NCBI RefSeq assembly: GCF_003061515.1
Contig: NZ_CP028924.1
Span: forward strand, 1,116,001 to 1,180,000
Source of the DNA: Colwellia sp. Arc7-D
Lineage (GTDB): Bacteria > Pseudomonadota > Gammaproteobacteria > Enterobacterales > Alteromonadaceae
Direction of reading: 5' to 3'
DNA length: 64,000 nucleotides
Each line of letters begins with the position of its first letter. The stretch's first letter is position 1. Position numbers and translations under genes: made by a program. Below, piece after piece: positions 48,234 through 59,401 of the stretch. A model generated the notes under the pieces. It did not search any database, had not been told where the DNA came from, and saw nothing but the letters and a program-made list of their open reading frames with translations.

Positions 48234-49496
48234 ATGCAAGAAACAGTCTTGGCAAACGCGCCATTGATCACAAACGATGCCACCGTACTCGGAATTTTAG
48301 CGCTAATATTAGGCTTTGTTTTTTATACTTCAAATAGCAGTAATGCTGCTTGTCGTTCATTTTATAAATATGTACCAGCATTATTAATGTGCTACTTATT
48401 ACCCTCGTTATTAAATACTTTTGGTATTGTTAGTGCCGACGTTAGCCAAGTTGATGAAGTCGCAAAGTATTTTTTATTACCAGCTTGTTTAGTCTTGTTA
48501 ACGCTTAGTATAGATATTAAAGCGATTGCAGGTTTAGGTAGTAAAGCCGTCATAATGTTTTTAACGGGTACTGTTGGGGTTATTATCGGTGGGCCATTAG
48601 CTTTATTGATCGTTTCGGCAGTATGGCCTGAGTTAATTGGTGTAACAGGACCTGATGCAGTATGGCGTGGCATGGCGGCATTAGCGGGTAGCTGGATTGG
48701 TGGTGGCGCAAATATGCTTGCCATGAAAGAAATTTATGGCGCTGATGGTAATATATTTACCATCATGGTTACTGTCGATATTGTTGTCGCGAATATTTGG
48801 ATGGCCGTTTTACTATATATGGCGGCTAATCATAAACGTATCGATGCAAAAAATGGGGCAGATACCTCGAGTATTGACCGTTTGATTGAAAAAGTTGAAG
48901 CTGAGACGCGACAGAATTCAAAACAACCTGAGCTAAAAGATTATATGCTTATACTTGCTGTGGGTTTTGGCGCAGCCGGATTAGCACATTTAGCGGCAGA
49001 TTATTTAGTACCATTTTTTCAAAATAACTACCCTGAACTAAAGAAATTTAGTTTACACAGTAAATTATTTTGGATTATTGTTTTAGTAACAAGCATCGGC
49101 TTAACGCTTTCATTTACCAAAGTCAGAAGGCTAGAAGCGGTAGGAGCTTCGAAGATAGGCAGTAGTTTCCTCTATGTTCTCGTAGCCACTATCGGTTTGC
49201 ACATGGATATTACGCAAATTGTTGAAGCGCCTAAATATATGGTCATCGGATTAATTTGGATGGCTGTACATGTAATACTGTTGTTCGCTGTTGGTAAGTT
49301 TATTAAAGCTCCCGTGTTTTATCTAGCCGTAGGTAGTAAAGCTAATATTGGTGGTGCAGCTTCAGCGCCAGTAATAGCATCGGCATTTCATCCTTCACTT
49401 GCACCTGTTGGGGTTTTACTTGCCGTTTTTGGTTATGCTCTAGGTACTTATATGGCATGGTTATGTGGCCAATTGTTAAGAATTGTTGGTAGCTAA
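48234..49496 (+). CDS. DUF819-family membrane transporter-like protein
   Basis: A 420-aa polytopic protein (about 10-11 helices) of the DUF819/YjcL family, with AGSWIGGGANMLAMKEIYGA and a second inverted half ending VGSKANIGGAASAPVIASAFHPSLAPVGVLLAV; two-fold Gly-rich motifs suggest a sodium-symporter-like fold. The substrate is unknown. AAGGATAAG before the ATG. Inserted between sirB1 and kdsA, which are adjacent in E. coli. Confidence 0.88.
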   Translation: MQETVLANAPLITNDATVLGILALILGFVFYTSNSSNAACRSFYKYVPALLMCYLLPSLLNTFGIVSADVSQVDEVAKYFLLPACLVLLTLSIDIKAIAGLGSKAVIMFLTGTVGVIIGGPLALLIVSAVWPELIGVTGPDAVWRGMAALAGSWIGGGANMLAMKEIYGADGNIFTIMVTVDIVVANIWMAVLLYMAANHKRIDAKNGADTSSIDRLIEKVEAETRQNSKQPELKDYMLILAVGFGAAGLAHLAADYLVPFFQNNYPELKKFSLHSKLFWIIVLVTSIGLTLSFTKVRRLEAVGASKIGSSFLYVLVATIGLHMDITQIVEAPKYMVIGLIWMAVHVILLFAVGKFIKAPVFYLAVGSKANIGGAASAPVIASAFHPSLAPVGVLLAVFGYALGTYMAWLCGQLLRIVGS

Positions 49497-49513
49497 TAGC
49501 GACTAACCTATAA

Positions 49514-50374
<861 letters not shown>

Positions 50375-50447
50375 ACCATAACAGGGATAACTTACTAACA
50401 CTGCAAATTTAAAAGCAGGGATGGTAAGTTAGCTAAAGTAGTAACAT

Positions 50448-50475
50448 AAAAAAGGCGCTAATTAGCGCCTTTTTT
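50448..50475. terminator. bidirectional intrinsic terminator
   Basis: A palindrome with GGCGCT/AGCGCC extended by six A-T pairs (50448-50475), T tract on both strands. It serves kdsA and the convergent symporter gene. Confidence 0.93.
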
Positions 50476-50519
50476 GATGGTATTGATTTTTTTTAAACAA
50501 TCAAAGGTGACTATTAAAG

Positions 50520-51860
50520 TTAGCTTTTATCTAAGTGATGAAAATCTATTTCTTCAATGTTTTTACCTGCATCAGGGTCGTTAAATACGTCTTCATCAAA
50601 TTGATCTTCAGACTTACCAACAATAACCGTTACCATACTATCTCCGGTGACATTAACCGCGGTGCGTGTCATATCTAGTAAGCGATCTACACCTATAATT
50701 AAGGCAATACCTTCAACAGGCAAGCCTACTTGCTCAAGTACCATGGCGAGCATAATTAAACCAACACCCGGTACGCCTGCAGTACCAATTGATGCGAGTG
50801 TTGCCGTTAATATCACCATTAAGTAATCAGAAAGTGTTAAGTCTTGACTAAATACTTGCGCGATAAATACGGTTGCAACCCCTTGCATTATAGCCGTGCC
50901 ATCCATATTAATTGTTGCGCCTAATGGCACTGTAAATGACGCTATAGAGTTTTTAACACCCATTTTCTTAGTGGTTGTTTCTAATGTAATAGGCAGCGTT
51001 GCATTACTACTTGAGGTTGAAAAAGCAAAAATGGCGGTGTCGCGCATTTTCTTTAAGAAAATTAGTGGATTTAGGCCCGTAAGCAATTTGAGTAAAACCG
51101 GGTAAGTAATAAAAGCATGTAGTAATAACGCACACACAACTACCAAGAAATACTCGATTAAATTACCAAAAGTACTGAGTGATACATCGGTAAACAAACC
51201 GGCCAGTAAACAAAATACACCATAAGGTGCAATGTTCATCAAGATAGTCACCAGACGCATAACAACAACACTCATATCTTCGAACATGGCAGCAATGCGA
51301 TCGCCAGCTTTACCCGACAGTGCTATAGCGATACCAAATAATAAGGCAAAAATTATCACTTGCAGCATATTACCCTGTGCAAAAGCAGCAAATGGATTAC
51401 TCGGGAACATTTGAATAAGAACTTGTGCTAGCGAAGGCGCTTCACGGCTAGCAAAGGTAGTACCGGCTACCATATTAACCCCTTCACCAGGGCTAACAAG
51501 CAAGGCTAAGCTCATGGCAAAACTGATCGCAATAGCGGTTGTTAATAAGTACATGCCAATGGCTTTACCACCAATTCTACCCAATTTAGTGGTGTCTTTT
51601 AGTGAACATGTGCCACAAATTAAAGATACAAAAACTAAGGGGACTACCAGCATTTGTAAGCTAGCGATAAATATTTGTCCGATGACTTCAAAAACACCGT
51701 CTACAAAAAAGCCGCGTATTGAAAAGTCGAAGAGGTATAAAGGAATAACTAAATCTGAACCGTCGGGCATTAACCATTGTAAAAGAGTGCCAACGAGAAT
51801 ACCTGCAACCATACCGGTTACAATTCTAGTGGTTAAACTTGCTTGCTTTTTTTTAGTCAT
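50520..51860 (-). CDS. dicarboxylate/amino-acid:cation symporter (DAACS family)
   Basis: A 446-aa inner-membrane sodium- or proton-coupled carrier for glutamate/aspartate or C4-dicarboxylates. It has the serine-rich hairpin AFSTSSSNATLP, NMDGTAIMQGVA, the GTAGVPGVGLIML hairpin and the substrate-binding DRLLDMTRTAVNVTGD. The exact substrate cannot be told from sequence. Single gene. Confidence 0.93.
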   Translation of the reverse strand: MTKKKQASLTTRIVTGMVAGILVGTLLQWLMPDGSDLVIPLYLFDFSIRGFFVDGVFEVIGQIFIASLQMLVVPLVFVSLICGTCSLKDTTKLGRIGGKAIGMYLLTTAIAISFAMSLALLVSPGEGVNMVAGTTFASREAPSLAQVLIQMFPSNPFAAFAQGNMLQVIIFALLFGIAIALSGKAGDRIAAMFEDMSVVVMRLVTILMNIAPYGVFCLLAGLFTDVSLSTFGNLIEYFLVVVCALLLHAFITYPVLLKLLTGLNPLIFLKKMRDTAIFAFSTSSSNATLPITLETTTKKMGVKNSIASFTVPLGATINMDGTAIMQGVATVFIAQVFSQDLTLSDYLMVILTATLASIGTAGVPGVGLIMLAMVLEQVGLPVEGIALIIGVDRLLDMTRTAVNVTGDSMVTVIVGKSEDQFDEDVFNDPDAGKNIEEIDFHHLDKS

Positions 51861-52225
51861 ATTATTTTAATTTTATTGTGCGATTCCTTATTATGTTGTT
51901 GCTAGGTAAAGAAATCAAATGATTAAAGTCTCTCCAGTATTGATTTAAGGCGATAATTCTAGTTTTAGGTCACTTTGTAATTTAATTGCTTAAAAATAGT
52001 TCAGCGAAATTAACGTGCTAAATTTCAATGTAGCTGATAAGCAATAAGGTCAACATACTGGCATAAGTCGCAATAAATTGAGTTGTCCAATATGGTTGTT
52101 TTCCCTCTAAAAATAACATCAGATATTAATAAATTATGTTTTTTCAGTTAATCACTGACCTTTTTATAAAAATTCGGTTAAGATGGAATGAGTTGATAAA
52201 AATAATTACCAGGGAGATGCTTTTT
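51861..52225. other. intergenic region between the symporter and the lipoprotein
   Basis: About 365 bp of AT-rich DNA holding two divergent promoters. No strong hairpin or operator was recognised. Confidence 0.35.
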
Positions 52226-54745
52226 ATGGCGCTACTTCAACGCTTTAGTTTAATTTTACTGTTTGCAACCTTAGTTGGTTGTGGTGGTAGTAGTGGTGGG
52301 TTTGAAGAGACTACCGGTGGCAGCGATGGTAGTACACCAGACGCTATAACAATTTCCTTAGCTATTTCAGACACAACGGTTACAGGTGCTGCACCCGTTA
52401 CGGTTACAGCAACCGTTATACAGGGAACAGCTCCAGTTGTAGGACGCTCGGTTACATTTGCAACTGGATTGGGCTCATTTTCACCTATATCAGGTACGGC
52501 GCTAACGAATGATAGTGGTGTTGCTACAATTACGCTGACCGCAGGAAGCGTTCGTGGGGCAAGTGAAATTTCGGCCTCTATCTCTTCTGGTGAAAGCTCT
52601 ACAACGCCTATAGGCTTTACCACTCAAGGTGATGATATAAATGTTGTGGGTGACATAAATATTACAGTCACCTTAGTTAATTTAGACGGCGACCCTACCG
52701 ACACTGTAACTTCTTCAAAACCGGGTAAAGCCATTGCAACTATTAATGGTATTAGTGCTCCTGTTATTGTTAGTTTTACTACAACGGTTGGTGACATACC
52801 AATTGCTTCTGCGTTAACGAATAGTAGCGGACAGGCCACTGTGGATGTTTTTGCTGGAGATAGTTTAGGCGCAGGAACAATTATTGCCTCTATTGCCAGT
52901 GGAGAAACAGGGCAAGTATTATTTGTTGTAGGCTCTTCAACTGTTTCAATGGGCAGCGGTACACCATTTGTCGAAGGTGTTGCAGAGGTTAGTTTAGCTG
53001 AAATTTCAGCGGGTGGTACAAGCGTACTTTCAGTATCAATAATTGATGATCAAGGTAATTTATTTACCGAGCCTGTGGAAGTTAATTTTTCATCAGGTTG
53101 TGTCGCTCAATCTACAGCTTCTTTAAGTAGCCCTATCACCACTTCTAATGGTGTGGCAACGAGTACTTATTTAGCTCAAGGTTGTGTCGGTAATGACCCA
53201 ATCAATGTAACGGCAAATGCCGGTGGTATTAACTTATCAGCCAATGCAACAATCAGTGTATTAGCGGCAGATATCGGCAGTATTGAGTTTGTATCAGCTA
53301 CACCAGAAAATATTGGTATTATTGGCGCTGGTATTGTTAGTGGTTCAGAAAGCTCAACGGTAATCTTTAAAGTTAAAGATACTGACGGGAACCCATACAA
53401 TAATAGAGCTGTTAACTTTGCTTTAAATACGAGTGTTGGTGGTATTAATTTAAGCCAAACTGTTGCTACCTCTAATGCGCAAGGCATCGTACAAACAGTT
53501 GTTAACTCTGGTAGTGTTGGCGCTACAGTTCGTGTTACAGCTTCAACAGAGACATTAGATGGCTCAGTTGTGTTTACCCAATCGAGTCAATTAGTCATCT
53601 CAACAGGTATACCTGATCAAGACAGCTTTAGTTTATCTAGAAGTATTGCAAACCCAGAAGCGTGGAGTGTAGATGGTGTTGAAGTTCCTGTTATAGTCTA
53701 TATGGCTGACGCATTTAACAATCCAGTGCCTGATGATACTGCAATATTTTTTACTACTGAAGGCGGCTCGATAGAATCATCATGTTTAACTGATAATGGT
53801 CGTTGTAGTGTTAATTGGCGTAGTCAAAACCCAAGACCTGCTGGCCAAAGGCTAACCAATAGTTTCTGTTCAGTTGCTAATGATGCTGATCCAACAGTAT
53901 TCTGTGCTAGACCTCCGCTTGCTAATGGCAAAAATTATTTAGGCCAAGAATATGGTGGACGTGCAACTATTTTAGCAACAGCTATAGGTGAAGAATCTTT
54001 TCCTGATAAAAATGGTAATGGTCGCTTTGATGAAAGTGAATACACGTTATTCCAAGGTTTAGATGTTGGCGACAGACTTTATGACTTAAAAGAAGCTTTT
54101 GTCGATCATAATGAGGATGGTGTATACAACCCCGCAGAATCTAGTGGTGAATTAGGTGGCGAATTAGAAGAGTTTGCAGACTTTAACGTCAATGGCGCCT
54201 TCGATGTTGAGGATGGTGTATATAATGGTATTTTATGTGGTTTAAATGATTTAACAAACCCTGGAACAGAAACCACAAATCAATATTGTGCTAACCCTGA
54301 TGATGAACCTGATCCAACTAAAAAATCAGAAAAAGTATCAACCAATGTGCGTGGGTCGGCGGTTATAGTAATGTCAGGTAGTTCCCCGTTTATCACTGTG
54401 ACAGCTACCAATGATGCCATTCTTAGCTCTGATCCAAACTTTGATTCAAACGACACTTCACTATATATTGCAGGTGAGAGTACAGGTACAGTAAGTATAG
54501 TTATTGCTGACTTGCACAACCAACCTATGCCAGCGGGTACTACTGTGACATTTGTTCCTGGAGTCGGAGCTGTTCTTGGTGGTTCAAGCTATACATGGCC
54601 AAGTGATGCCAGTAATGGTGGTAGCGCATTCAGTGTTGCTGTTAAAGGTGAAGCTGAACCAACATCTGGACCACTTCAAATTGAAGTGACTACCCCAGGT
54701 GGCCTAACAACCGTATTTAGCGGTATTAATATTGTTATTGAATAA
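52226..54745 (+). CDS. large Ig-like-repeat lipoprotein with EF-hand-like loops
   Basis: An 839-aa lipoprotein: signal and lipobox LVGC (Cys19, Gly at +2, so outer-membrane sorting), then four to six Ig-like (Big_1/invasin type) domains, each with a pattern such as ALTNDSGVATITLTAG or TNSSGQATVDVFAG. Three calcium-binding loops sit in the second half: DKNGNGRFDESE (594-605), DHNEDGVYNPAE and DFNVNGAFDVED. A final Ig-like domain closes the protein. ATG 52226 has AGGGAG 9 nt upstream; ATG 52217 is too close to it. A surface adhesin or structural role is likely. Single gene with its own terminator. Confidence 0.85.
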   Translation: MALLQRFSLILLFATLVGCGGSSGGFEETTGGSDGSTPDAITISLAISDTTVTGAAPVTVTATVIQGTAPVVGRSVTFATGLGSFSPISGTALTNDSGVATITLTAGSVRGASEISASISSGESSTTPIGFTTQGDDINVVGDINITVTLVNLDGDPTDTVTSSKPGKAIATINGISAPVIVSFTTTVGDIPIASALTNSSGQATVDVFAGDSLGAGTIIASIASGETGQVLFVVGSSTVSMGSGTPFVEGVAEVSLAEISAGGTSVLSVSIIDDQGNLFTEPVEVNFSSGCVAQSTASLSSPITTSNGVATSTYLAQGCVGNDPINVTANAGGINLSANATISVLAADIGSIEFVSATPENIGIIGAGIVSGSESSTVIFKVKDTDGNPYNNRAVNFALNTSVGGINLSQTVATSNAQGIVQTVVNSGSVGATVRVTASTETLDGSVVFTQSSQLVISTGIPDQDSFSLSRSIANPEAWSVDGVEVPVIVYMADAFNNPVPDDTAIFFTTEGGSIESSCLTDNGRCSVNWRSQNPRPAGQRLTNSFCSVANDADPTVFCARPPLANGKNYLGQEYGGRATILATAIGEESFPDKNGNGRFDESEYTLFQGLDVGDRLYDLKEAFVDHNEDGVYNPAESSGELGGELEEFADFNVNGAFDVEDGVYNGILCGLNDLTNPGTETTNQYCANPDDEPDPTKKSEKVSTNVRGSAVIVMSGSSPFITVTATNDAILSSDPNFDSNDTSLYIAGESTGTVSIVIADLHNQPMPAGTTVTFVPGVGAVLGGSSYTWPSDASNGGSAFSVAVKGEAEPTSGPLQIEVTTPGGLTTVFSGINIVIE

Positions 54746-54767
54746 TCTCAATAATCAATAGTCACAA

Positions 54768-54794
54768 AAAAAACCGCTTTATAGCGGTTTTTTT
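54768..54794. terminator. bidirectional intrinsic terminator
   Basis: Stem AAAAAACCGCT/AGCGGTTTTTT (54768-54778, 54783-54793), TTAT loop, T tracts both ways. Between the lipoprotein and the convergent arginase-family gene. Confidence 0.92.
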
Positions 54795-54851
54795 ATGATA
54801 CTGATAAATATAAAAATGCGAACTAAAACAAATTATATTTATTTCCGTGGT

Positions 54852-55958
54852 TTACTTATTTATTTCTTCAATCAAGAAAGCCGATATTTCAGCTCCTGCT
54901 GCTAATGTTCTATCACGACTAACTTCACCTAAACCTGTGCTATCGGTAAATGGGGCAATCTCCATCATATCGGCGCCGGTAATAGGACATTGAGCGGCTA
55001 CCGCACGTAATATTTGCATTGACTCGTTTGGCGATAAACCATCAGGCTCTGGAGTACCTGTTGCAGAAGCATAGGTTTCATCTAGCGCGTCAATATCAAA
55101 ACTAACATAAACTTCATCGACTTTATCATCTTTTAATTGTTTGATGATTTTTGCAATAATTGCTTCAACGCCTTGCTCTTTTACTTCGTGAGCCCAATGT
55201 TGCTTAACGCCAAAAGTGCTTTCCCAATGTGTTTTAGGTTTGCCACTTGAACGAATACCAACTTGAATTAAGTCACGGCGATCAGTTAAGTCATCTAATA
55301 TATGAGTACACCACGAGCCAAAGCATAAATCGATACCTAAACGTTCTACTAACAAGTCAGTATGTGCGTCAAAGTGAACAATTGCCGCACGAATACCTTG
55401 TTTCTTTTTAGCTTGCAAATAGGCTTTCGTTAATGGGTAACTTACCGAGTGATCACCGCCAATGCCAAAAATACCTTTTTTCGGAAACACAGCATAAAAG
55501 TCATGTAATACATCTTCTGTGATGGTTAATGGACTAACGGGAAATACACTATTTTCGTCTTGATAAAGTGCTTTACGACAATTGGCAATAGTGGCTTCAT
55601 TAAGATATTTATCGTGTAATAAATGTGGAATAACACGGACATCACCTAAATCGTAAGCATTTAGATCAGGGTACTGCTCTAATAAAGTAGAGCGAACAAA
55701 CAAAGGTCCCCAGTTTGCGCCACGTAAAATACCACCACCACAATCCGAAGCTATGCCTAAGATCACCGCATTAGACGATTCTGGCAGCTTTTCTACACTT
55801 TGCTGCCATAGAGCTTCAATATTAGTTGATTGGCCAAATAAGGCGTTATGTAAACGTTCCTTACGCTCTTTGGCAGTGTTAACGGTAAAAACCCCGTTAC
55901 CTGGTGGGCATAAACATTGGTTAATTTTATTTTTAAAGGTTGACCATGAAGTCGTCAT
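54852..55958 (-). CDS. arginase/agmatinase-family ureohydrolase
   Basis: A 368-aa binuclear-Mn hydrolase: GIGGDHSVSYPL, IVHFDAHTDL and VSFDIDALDETYASATGTPEPDGL supply the metal ligands. The family includes arginase, agmatinase, guanidinobutyrase and formimidoylglutamase; it is longer than agmatinase (about 306 aa) by an N-terminal extension, and the substrate cannot be assigned. ATG 55958 (MTTSWSTF) has AGGAAGAG upstream; an in-frame codon at 55985 lacks one. Single gene. Confidence 0.88.
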   Translation of the reverse strand: MTTSWSTFKNKINQCLCPPGNGVFTVNTAKERKERLHNALFGQSTNIEALWQQSVEKLPESSNAVILGIASDCGGGILRGANWGPLFVRSTLLEQYPDLNAYDLGDVRVIPHLLHDKYLNEATIANCRKALYQDENSVFPVSPLTITEDVLHDFYAVFPKKGIFGIGGDHSVSYPLTKAYLQAKKKQGIRAAIVHFDAHTDLLVERLGIDLCFGSWCTHILDDLTDRRDLIQVGIRSSGKPKTHWESTFGVKQHWAHEVKEQGVEAIIAKIIKQLKDDKVDEVYVSFDIDALDETYASATGTPEPDGLSPNESMQILRAVAAQCPITGADMMEIAPFTDSTGLGEVSRDRTLAAGAEISAFLIEEINK

Positions 55959-56356
55959 GTATATTCTCTTCCTATTAATAGGCATTGAAATTCACTTAAA
56001 TGAACGCAATCTACCTGAAGTGATTGTAAAAAATTGTTATTACAGATGAAAAACTAAAGTTATTTGTCTTTCAGCTCTTAAATTTTGCTAAAAAGTCTAT
56101 TATGATGGCGCCGAAAAATTCGCATCATTATAGCTAAAAGTTGTAAAAAGGCATATATATAAAAATTTTTTGCTTGTCAGCTCGCTAATTTACAGATATA
56201 TCTAATAGTAATTTCAGTATCAAATTTAATTTTTCGTCTCAGTTTTATTCATGATTGCAAATTTTCTTAATATTTTGCTCGCGCAATATTAAGTTACTCA
56301 GTGCAAATAACTTTGACGCAACTGACAATGTCAGCTTAGTAGGAATATAAAATATT
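55959..56356. other. topA upstream region
   Basis: About 400 bp, divergent between the ureohydrolase and topA, with very AT-rich tracts. topA promoters are usually supercoiling-sensitive; no specific elements could be fixed by eye. Confidence 0.4.
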
Positions 56357-59026
56357 ATGGCAAAATCTCTGGTAATTGTGGAATCGCCAGCCAAAGCGAA
56401 AACAATTAACAAGTACCTTGGTAAAGATTTTATTGTTAAATCGAGTGTAGGTCACGTTCGTGATCTACCTCATAGCAGTACCGGTAAAAAAGTTGCCGCT
56501 AAATCTCCTGCTGAAGTGCGTAAAATGGCACCTGCAGCGAAAGCAAAGTATAAAGCTAAACGTGATAAGCAAGCACTAGTAAATCGAATGGGTATTGATC
56601 CTGAGAATGACTGGGAAGCAAACTATCAAATACTTGCAGGCAAAGAAAAAGTTGTTGCTGAATTAATTAAACTTGCCAGTACCGCTGACACTGTTTATCT
56701 CGCAACCGATTTGGATCGCGAGGGAGAAGCGATTGCCTGGCATTTAAAAGAAATTATTGGCGGTGACGACGATAAATATAAACGCGTTGTTTTTAACGAA
56801 ATAACCGAAAATGCGATTCAACAAGCATTTGCTACACCTGGTGAATTAAGTATGCCAGGGGTAAATGCACAACAAGCAAGACGTTTCCTCGATCGCGTGG
56901 TTGGCTTTATGGTAAGCCCGTTATTATGGAAAAAAGTTGCTCGTGGCCTATCTGCAGGCCGTGTTCAGTCTGTTGCGGTAAAGTTAGTTGTTGAAAAAGA
57001 ACGTGAGATTAAAGCTTTTGACCCGAAAGAGTTTTGGGAAATTAGTGCTGATACGAAAACAGCTTCAGGCTTAGATTTTCCATTAGATGTTACCCACGAA
57101 AATGGTAAAGCTTTTAAGCCAACGAATGAAGCCGACACTAATAAAGCGTTAGCAACATTAAAAAGTTCTGCATATACCGTTAATAAACGTGATGACAAAC
57201 CGTCAAAAAGTACACCGTCAGCACCTTTTATTACCTCTACTTTGCAGCAAGCTGCTAGTACTAAATTAGGCTTTGGTGTTAAACGTACTATGGGCTTAGC
57301 TCAACGTTTATATGAAGCGGGTCATATTACTTATATGCGTACCGACTCGACCAATTTGAGTCAAGACGCAGTTGAAATGTGTCGTGGTTATATTAGTGAC
57401 AATTTTGGTGATAATTATCTACCAGAAAAAGCAAAAATTTATAGCAGTAAAGGCAATGCTCAAGAGGCTCATGAGGCTATTCGCCCATCGAACGTAAAAG
57501 TTGAATCTGCGTTTATGGAAGGTATTGAAGCCGATGCTAAGAAGCTGTACGACCTTATTTGGCGTCAGTTTGTTGCCTGTCAAATGACAGCGGCACGCTA
57601 CACGGTAAGTACGATTACCGTTGGTGCTTCTGGTTTTGATTTAAAAGCCAAAGGTCGAGTAATGCAATTTGATGGTTGGACTCGTGTTCATCCACAATTA
57701 TCAAAAGGTGATGATAAACACTTACCCGATTTATCTGTAGGTGAAGTATTAACACTGAAAGAATTGAACCCTACACAGCACTTTACTAAACCACCAGCAC
57801 GTTTTGGTGAAGCATCGTTAGTTAAAGAGTTAGAGAAGCGTTCAATTGGCCGTCCATCAACTTATGCCTCTATTATTTCAACCATTCAAGATCGTGGTTA
57901 TGTGCGCTTAGAGTCGAAACGTTTTTACGCTGAAAAAATGGGTGAAATTGTTACCGATAGCTTATCTGAAAGTTTCAAAAACTTAATGAGCTACGATTTT
58001 ACTGCAAACATGGAACAAGATCTTGATGAAGTAGCTCTGGGTAAAGCGGATTGGAAAGACGTGCTTAATGGTTTTTATAAAAACTTTACCAAGCAACTTG
58101 GCCAAGCCGATATGCCGACCGAAGAAGGCGGCATGCGCAATAACGAGCCGGTATTAACCGATATTGATTGCCCAACTTGTGGCCGTAAAATGGGTATTCG
58201 TACCGCACAAACGGGTGTTTTCTTGGGTTGTTCTGGTTATGCTTTACCACCAAAGGAACGTTGTACTAAAACGATGAACCTTACGCCTGGTGAAGAGGCT
58301 GTTAGCGTTTTAGCTGAAGACCAAGAAACTGAAGCTTTACGTGCTATGCATCGTTGTAAAAAATGTGGCACAGCGATGGACAGCTATTTAATCGACGAAA
58401 CTCGTAAATTACATGTTTGTGGTAATAACCCGGTATGTGACGGGATAGAAGTTGAAAAGGGCGAGTTTAAACTTAAAGGTTACGATGGACCTATTTTAGA
58501 ATGTGACCGTTGTGAATCAGAAATGGAGCTTAAATCTGGCCGTTTCGGTAAGTATTTTGATTGTACCAACAGCGAATGTAAAAATACTCGTAAGCTCTTA
58601 GCTAACGGTGAAGCTGCGCCGCCAAAAGAAGATCCAGTACAATTGCCTGAACTAGAATGTGAAAAGTCTGAAGCACATTTTGTTTTACGCGATGGCGCTG
58701 CCGGTATTTTTCTTGCGGCTAACACTTTCCCAAGATCACGTGAAACACGTGCACCTAAAGTGGTTGAGTTAGCGCGTTTTCGCGATAGAATTTCAGAAAA
58801 GTTCTATTACCTTGCAGACGCACCATCACAAGATCCAGATGGAAATTTAGCTGTAGTACGTTATAGCCGTAAAACCAAATCACAATATGTGATGACAGAG
58901 GTTGAAGGTAAAGCGACAGGTTGGAATGCAAAGTATGTTGAGGGCAAGTGGGTTGAAGAGCTGGCTAAGAAAAAAGTAGTAAAAGCTAAGGCGAAAGCAA
59001 AGCCTAAAGCGAAAAAAACAGCTTAA
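56357..59026 (+). CDS. topA: DNA topoisomerase I
   Basis: Type IA topoisomerase that relaxes negative supercoils. 889 aa: Toprim start [19 protein letters not shown], acidic DLDREGEA (119-125), catalytic Tyr326 in [10 protein letters not shown], then three C-terminal zinc-ribbon repeats ([11 protein letters not shown]...C, CKKCGTAM...[12 protein letters not shown]...C) and a Lys/Ala-rich tail. AGGAAT precedes the ATG. Confidence 0.98.
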   Translation: MAKSLVIVESPAKAKTINKYLGKDFIVKSSVGHVRDLPHSSTGKKVAAKSPAEVRKMAPAAKAKYKAKRDKQALVNRMGIDPENDWEANYQILAGKEKVVAELIKLASTADTVYLATDLDREGEAIAWHLKEIIGGDDDKYKRVVFNEITENAIQQAFATPGELSMPGVNAQQARRFLDRVVGFMVSPLLWKKVARGLSAGRVQSVAVKLVVEKEREIKAFDPKEFWEISADTKTASGLDFPLDVTHENGKAFKPTNEADTNKALATLKSSAYTVNKRDDKPSKSTPSAPFITSTLQQAASTKLGFGVKRTMGLAQRLYEAGHITYMRTDSTNLSQDAVEMCRGYISDNFGDNYLPEKAKIYSSKGNAQEAHEAIRPSNVKVESAFMEGIEADAKKLYDLIWRQFVACQMTAARYTVSTITVGASGFDLKAKGRVMQFDGWTRVHPQLSKGDDKHLPDLSVGEVLTLKELNPTQHFTKPPARFGEASLVKELEKRSIGRPSTYASIISTIQDRGYVRLESKRFYAEKMGEIVTDSLSESFKNLMSYDFTANMEQDLDEVALGKADWKDVLNGFYKNFTKQLGQADMPTEEGGMRNNEPVLTDIDCPTCGRKMGIRTAQTGVFLGCSGYALPPKERCTKTMNLTPGEEAVSVLAEDQETEALRAMHRCKKCGTAMDSYLIDETRKLHVCGNNPVCDGIEVEKGEFKLKGYDGPILECDRCESEMELKSGRFGKYFDCTNSECKNTRKLLANGEAAPPKEDPVQLPELECEKSEAHFVLRDGAAGIFLAANTFPRSRETRAPKVVELARFRDRISEKFYYLADAPSQDPDGNLAVVRYSRKTKSQYVMTEVEGKATGWNAKYVEGKWVEELAKKKVVKAKAKAKPKAKKTA

Positions 59027-59040
59027 CTTAGTACTATGCT

Positions 59041-59072
59041 AAATCAAAATATCTTGTAGAGTATTTTGATTT
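59041..59072. other. AT-rich inverted repeat downstream of topA
   Basis: Perfect 11-bp arms (59041-59051, 59062-59072) with a 10-nt loop, just before the topA terminator. It may stabilise the mRNA end; no factor is known. Confidence 0.5.
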
Positions 59073-59097
59073 GATATGACTTGTATTCACTCCACTG

Positions 59098-59124
59098 AAA
59101 AAGCGCTCATAGAGCGCTTTTTTT
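59098..59124 (+). terminator. intrinsic terminator of topA
   Basis: An 11-bp stem (59098-59108 with 59112-59122), ATA loop, followed by T residues. Confidence 0.9.
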
Positions 59125-59401
59125 TATGGTTAAATCAGAAGTTGTAAATTCACAGGTAAACTAGGGATCATTTATTATCGTTAATGTTAATCAGTGAATT
59201 CCTGCTACGTTACTCGCCTAATGGGTACCGCTTCATAGTGACACTGTTTATTCATAATACGACCAATCAAGCGCTGATTGGCATTCGCATATCTATTGGC
59301 TATCAAGTGAAAGGAAGCTCATGCTAAAAACAATAGTGACTTTCAACAGCTTTTCATTATTATCAGTGTTAAAATCAGTTTTATTTTACTAAAGATTTAT
59401 T
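59125..59401. other. intergenic region before ylqF
   Basis: Part of a 375-bp gap after topA. Contains the ylqF promoter; nothing else recognised. Confidence 0.35.

Noticed and set aside
52237..54519. Several minus-strand open frames inside the lipoprotein gene
   Set aside because: Codon-bias shadows of the Thr/Ser/Val/Ala-rich Ig repeats; no ribosome binding sites or family resemblance.
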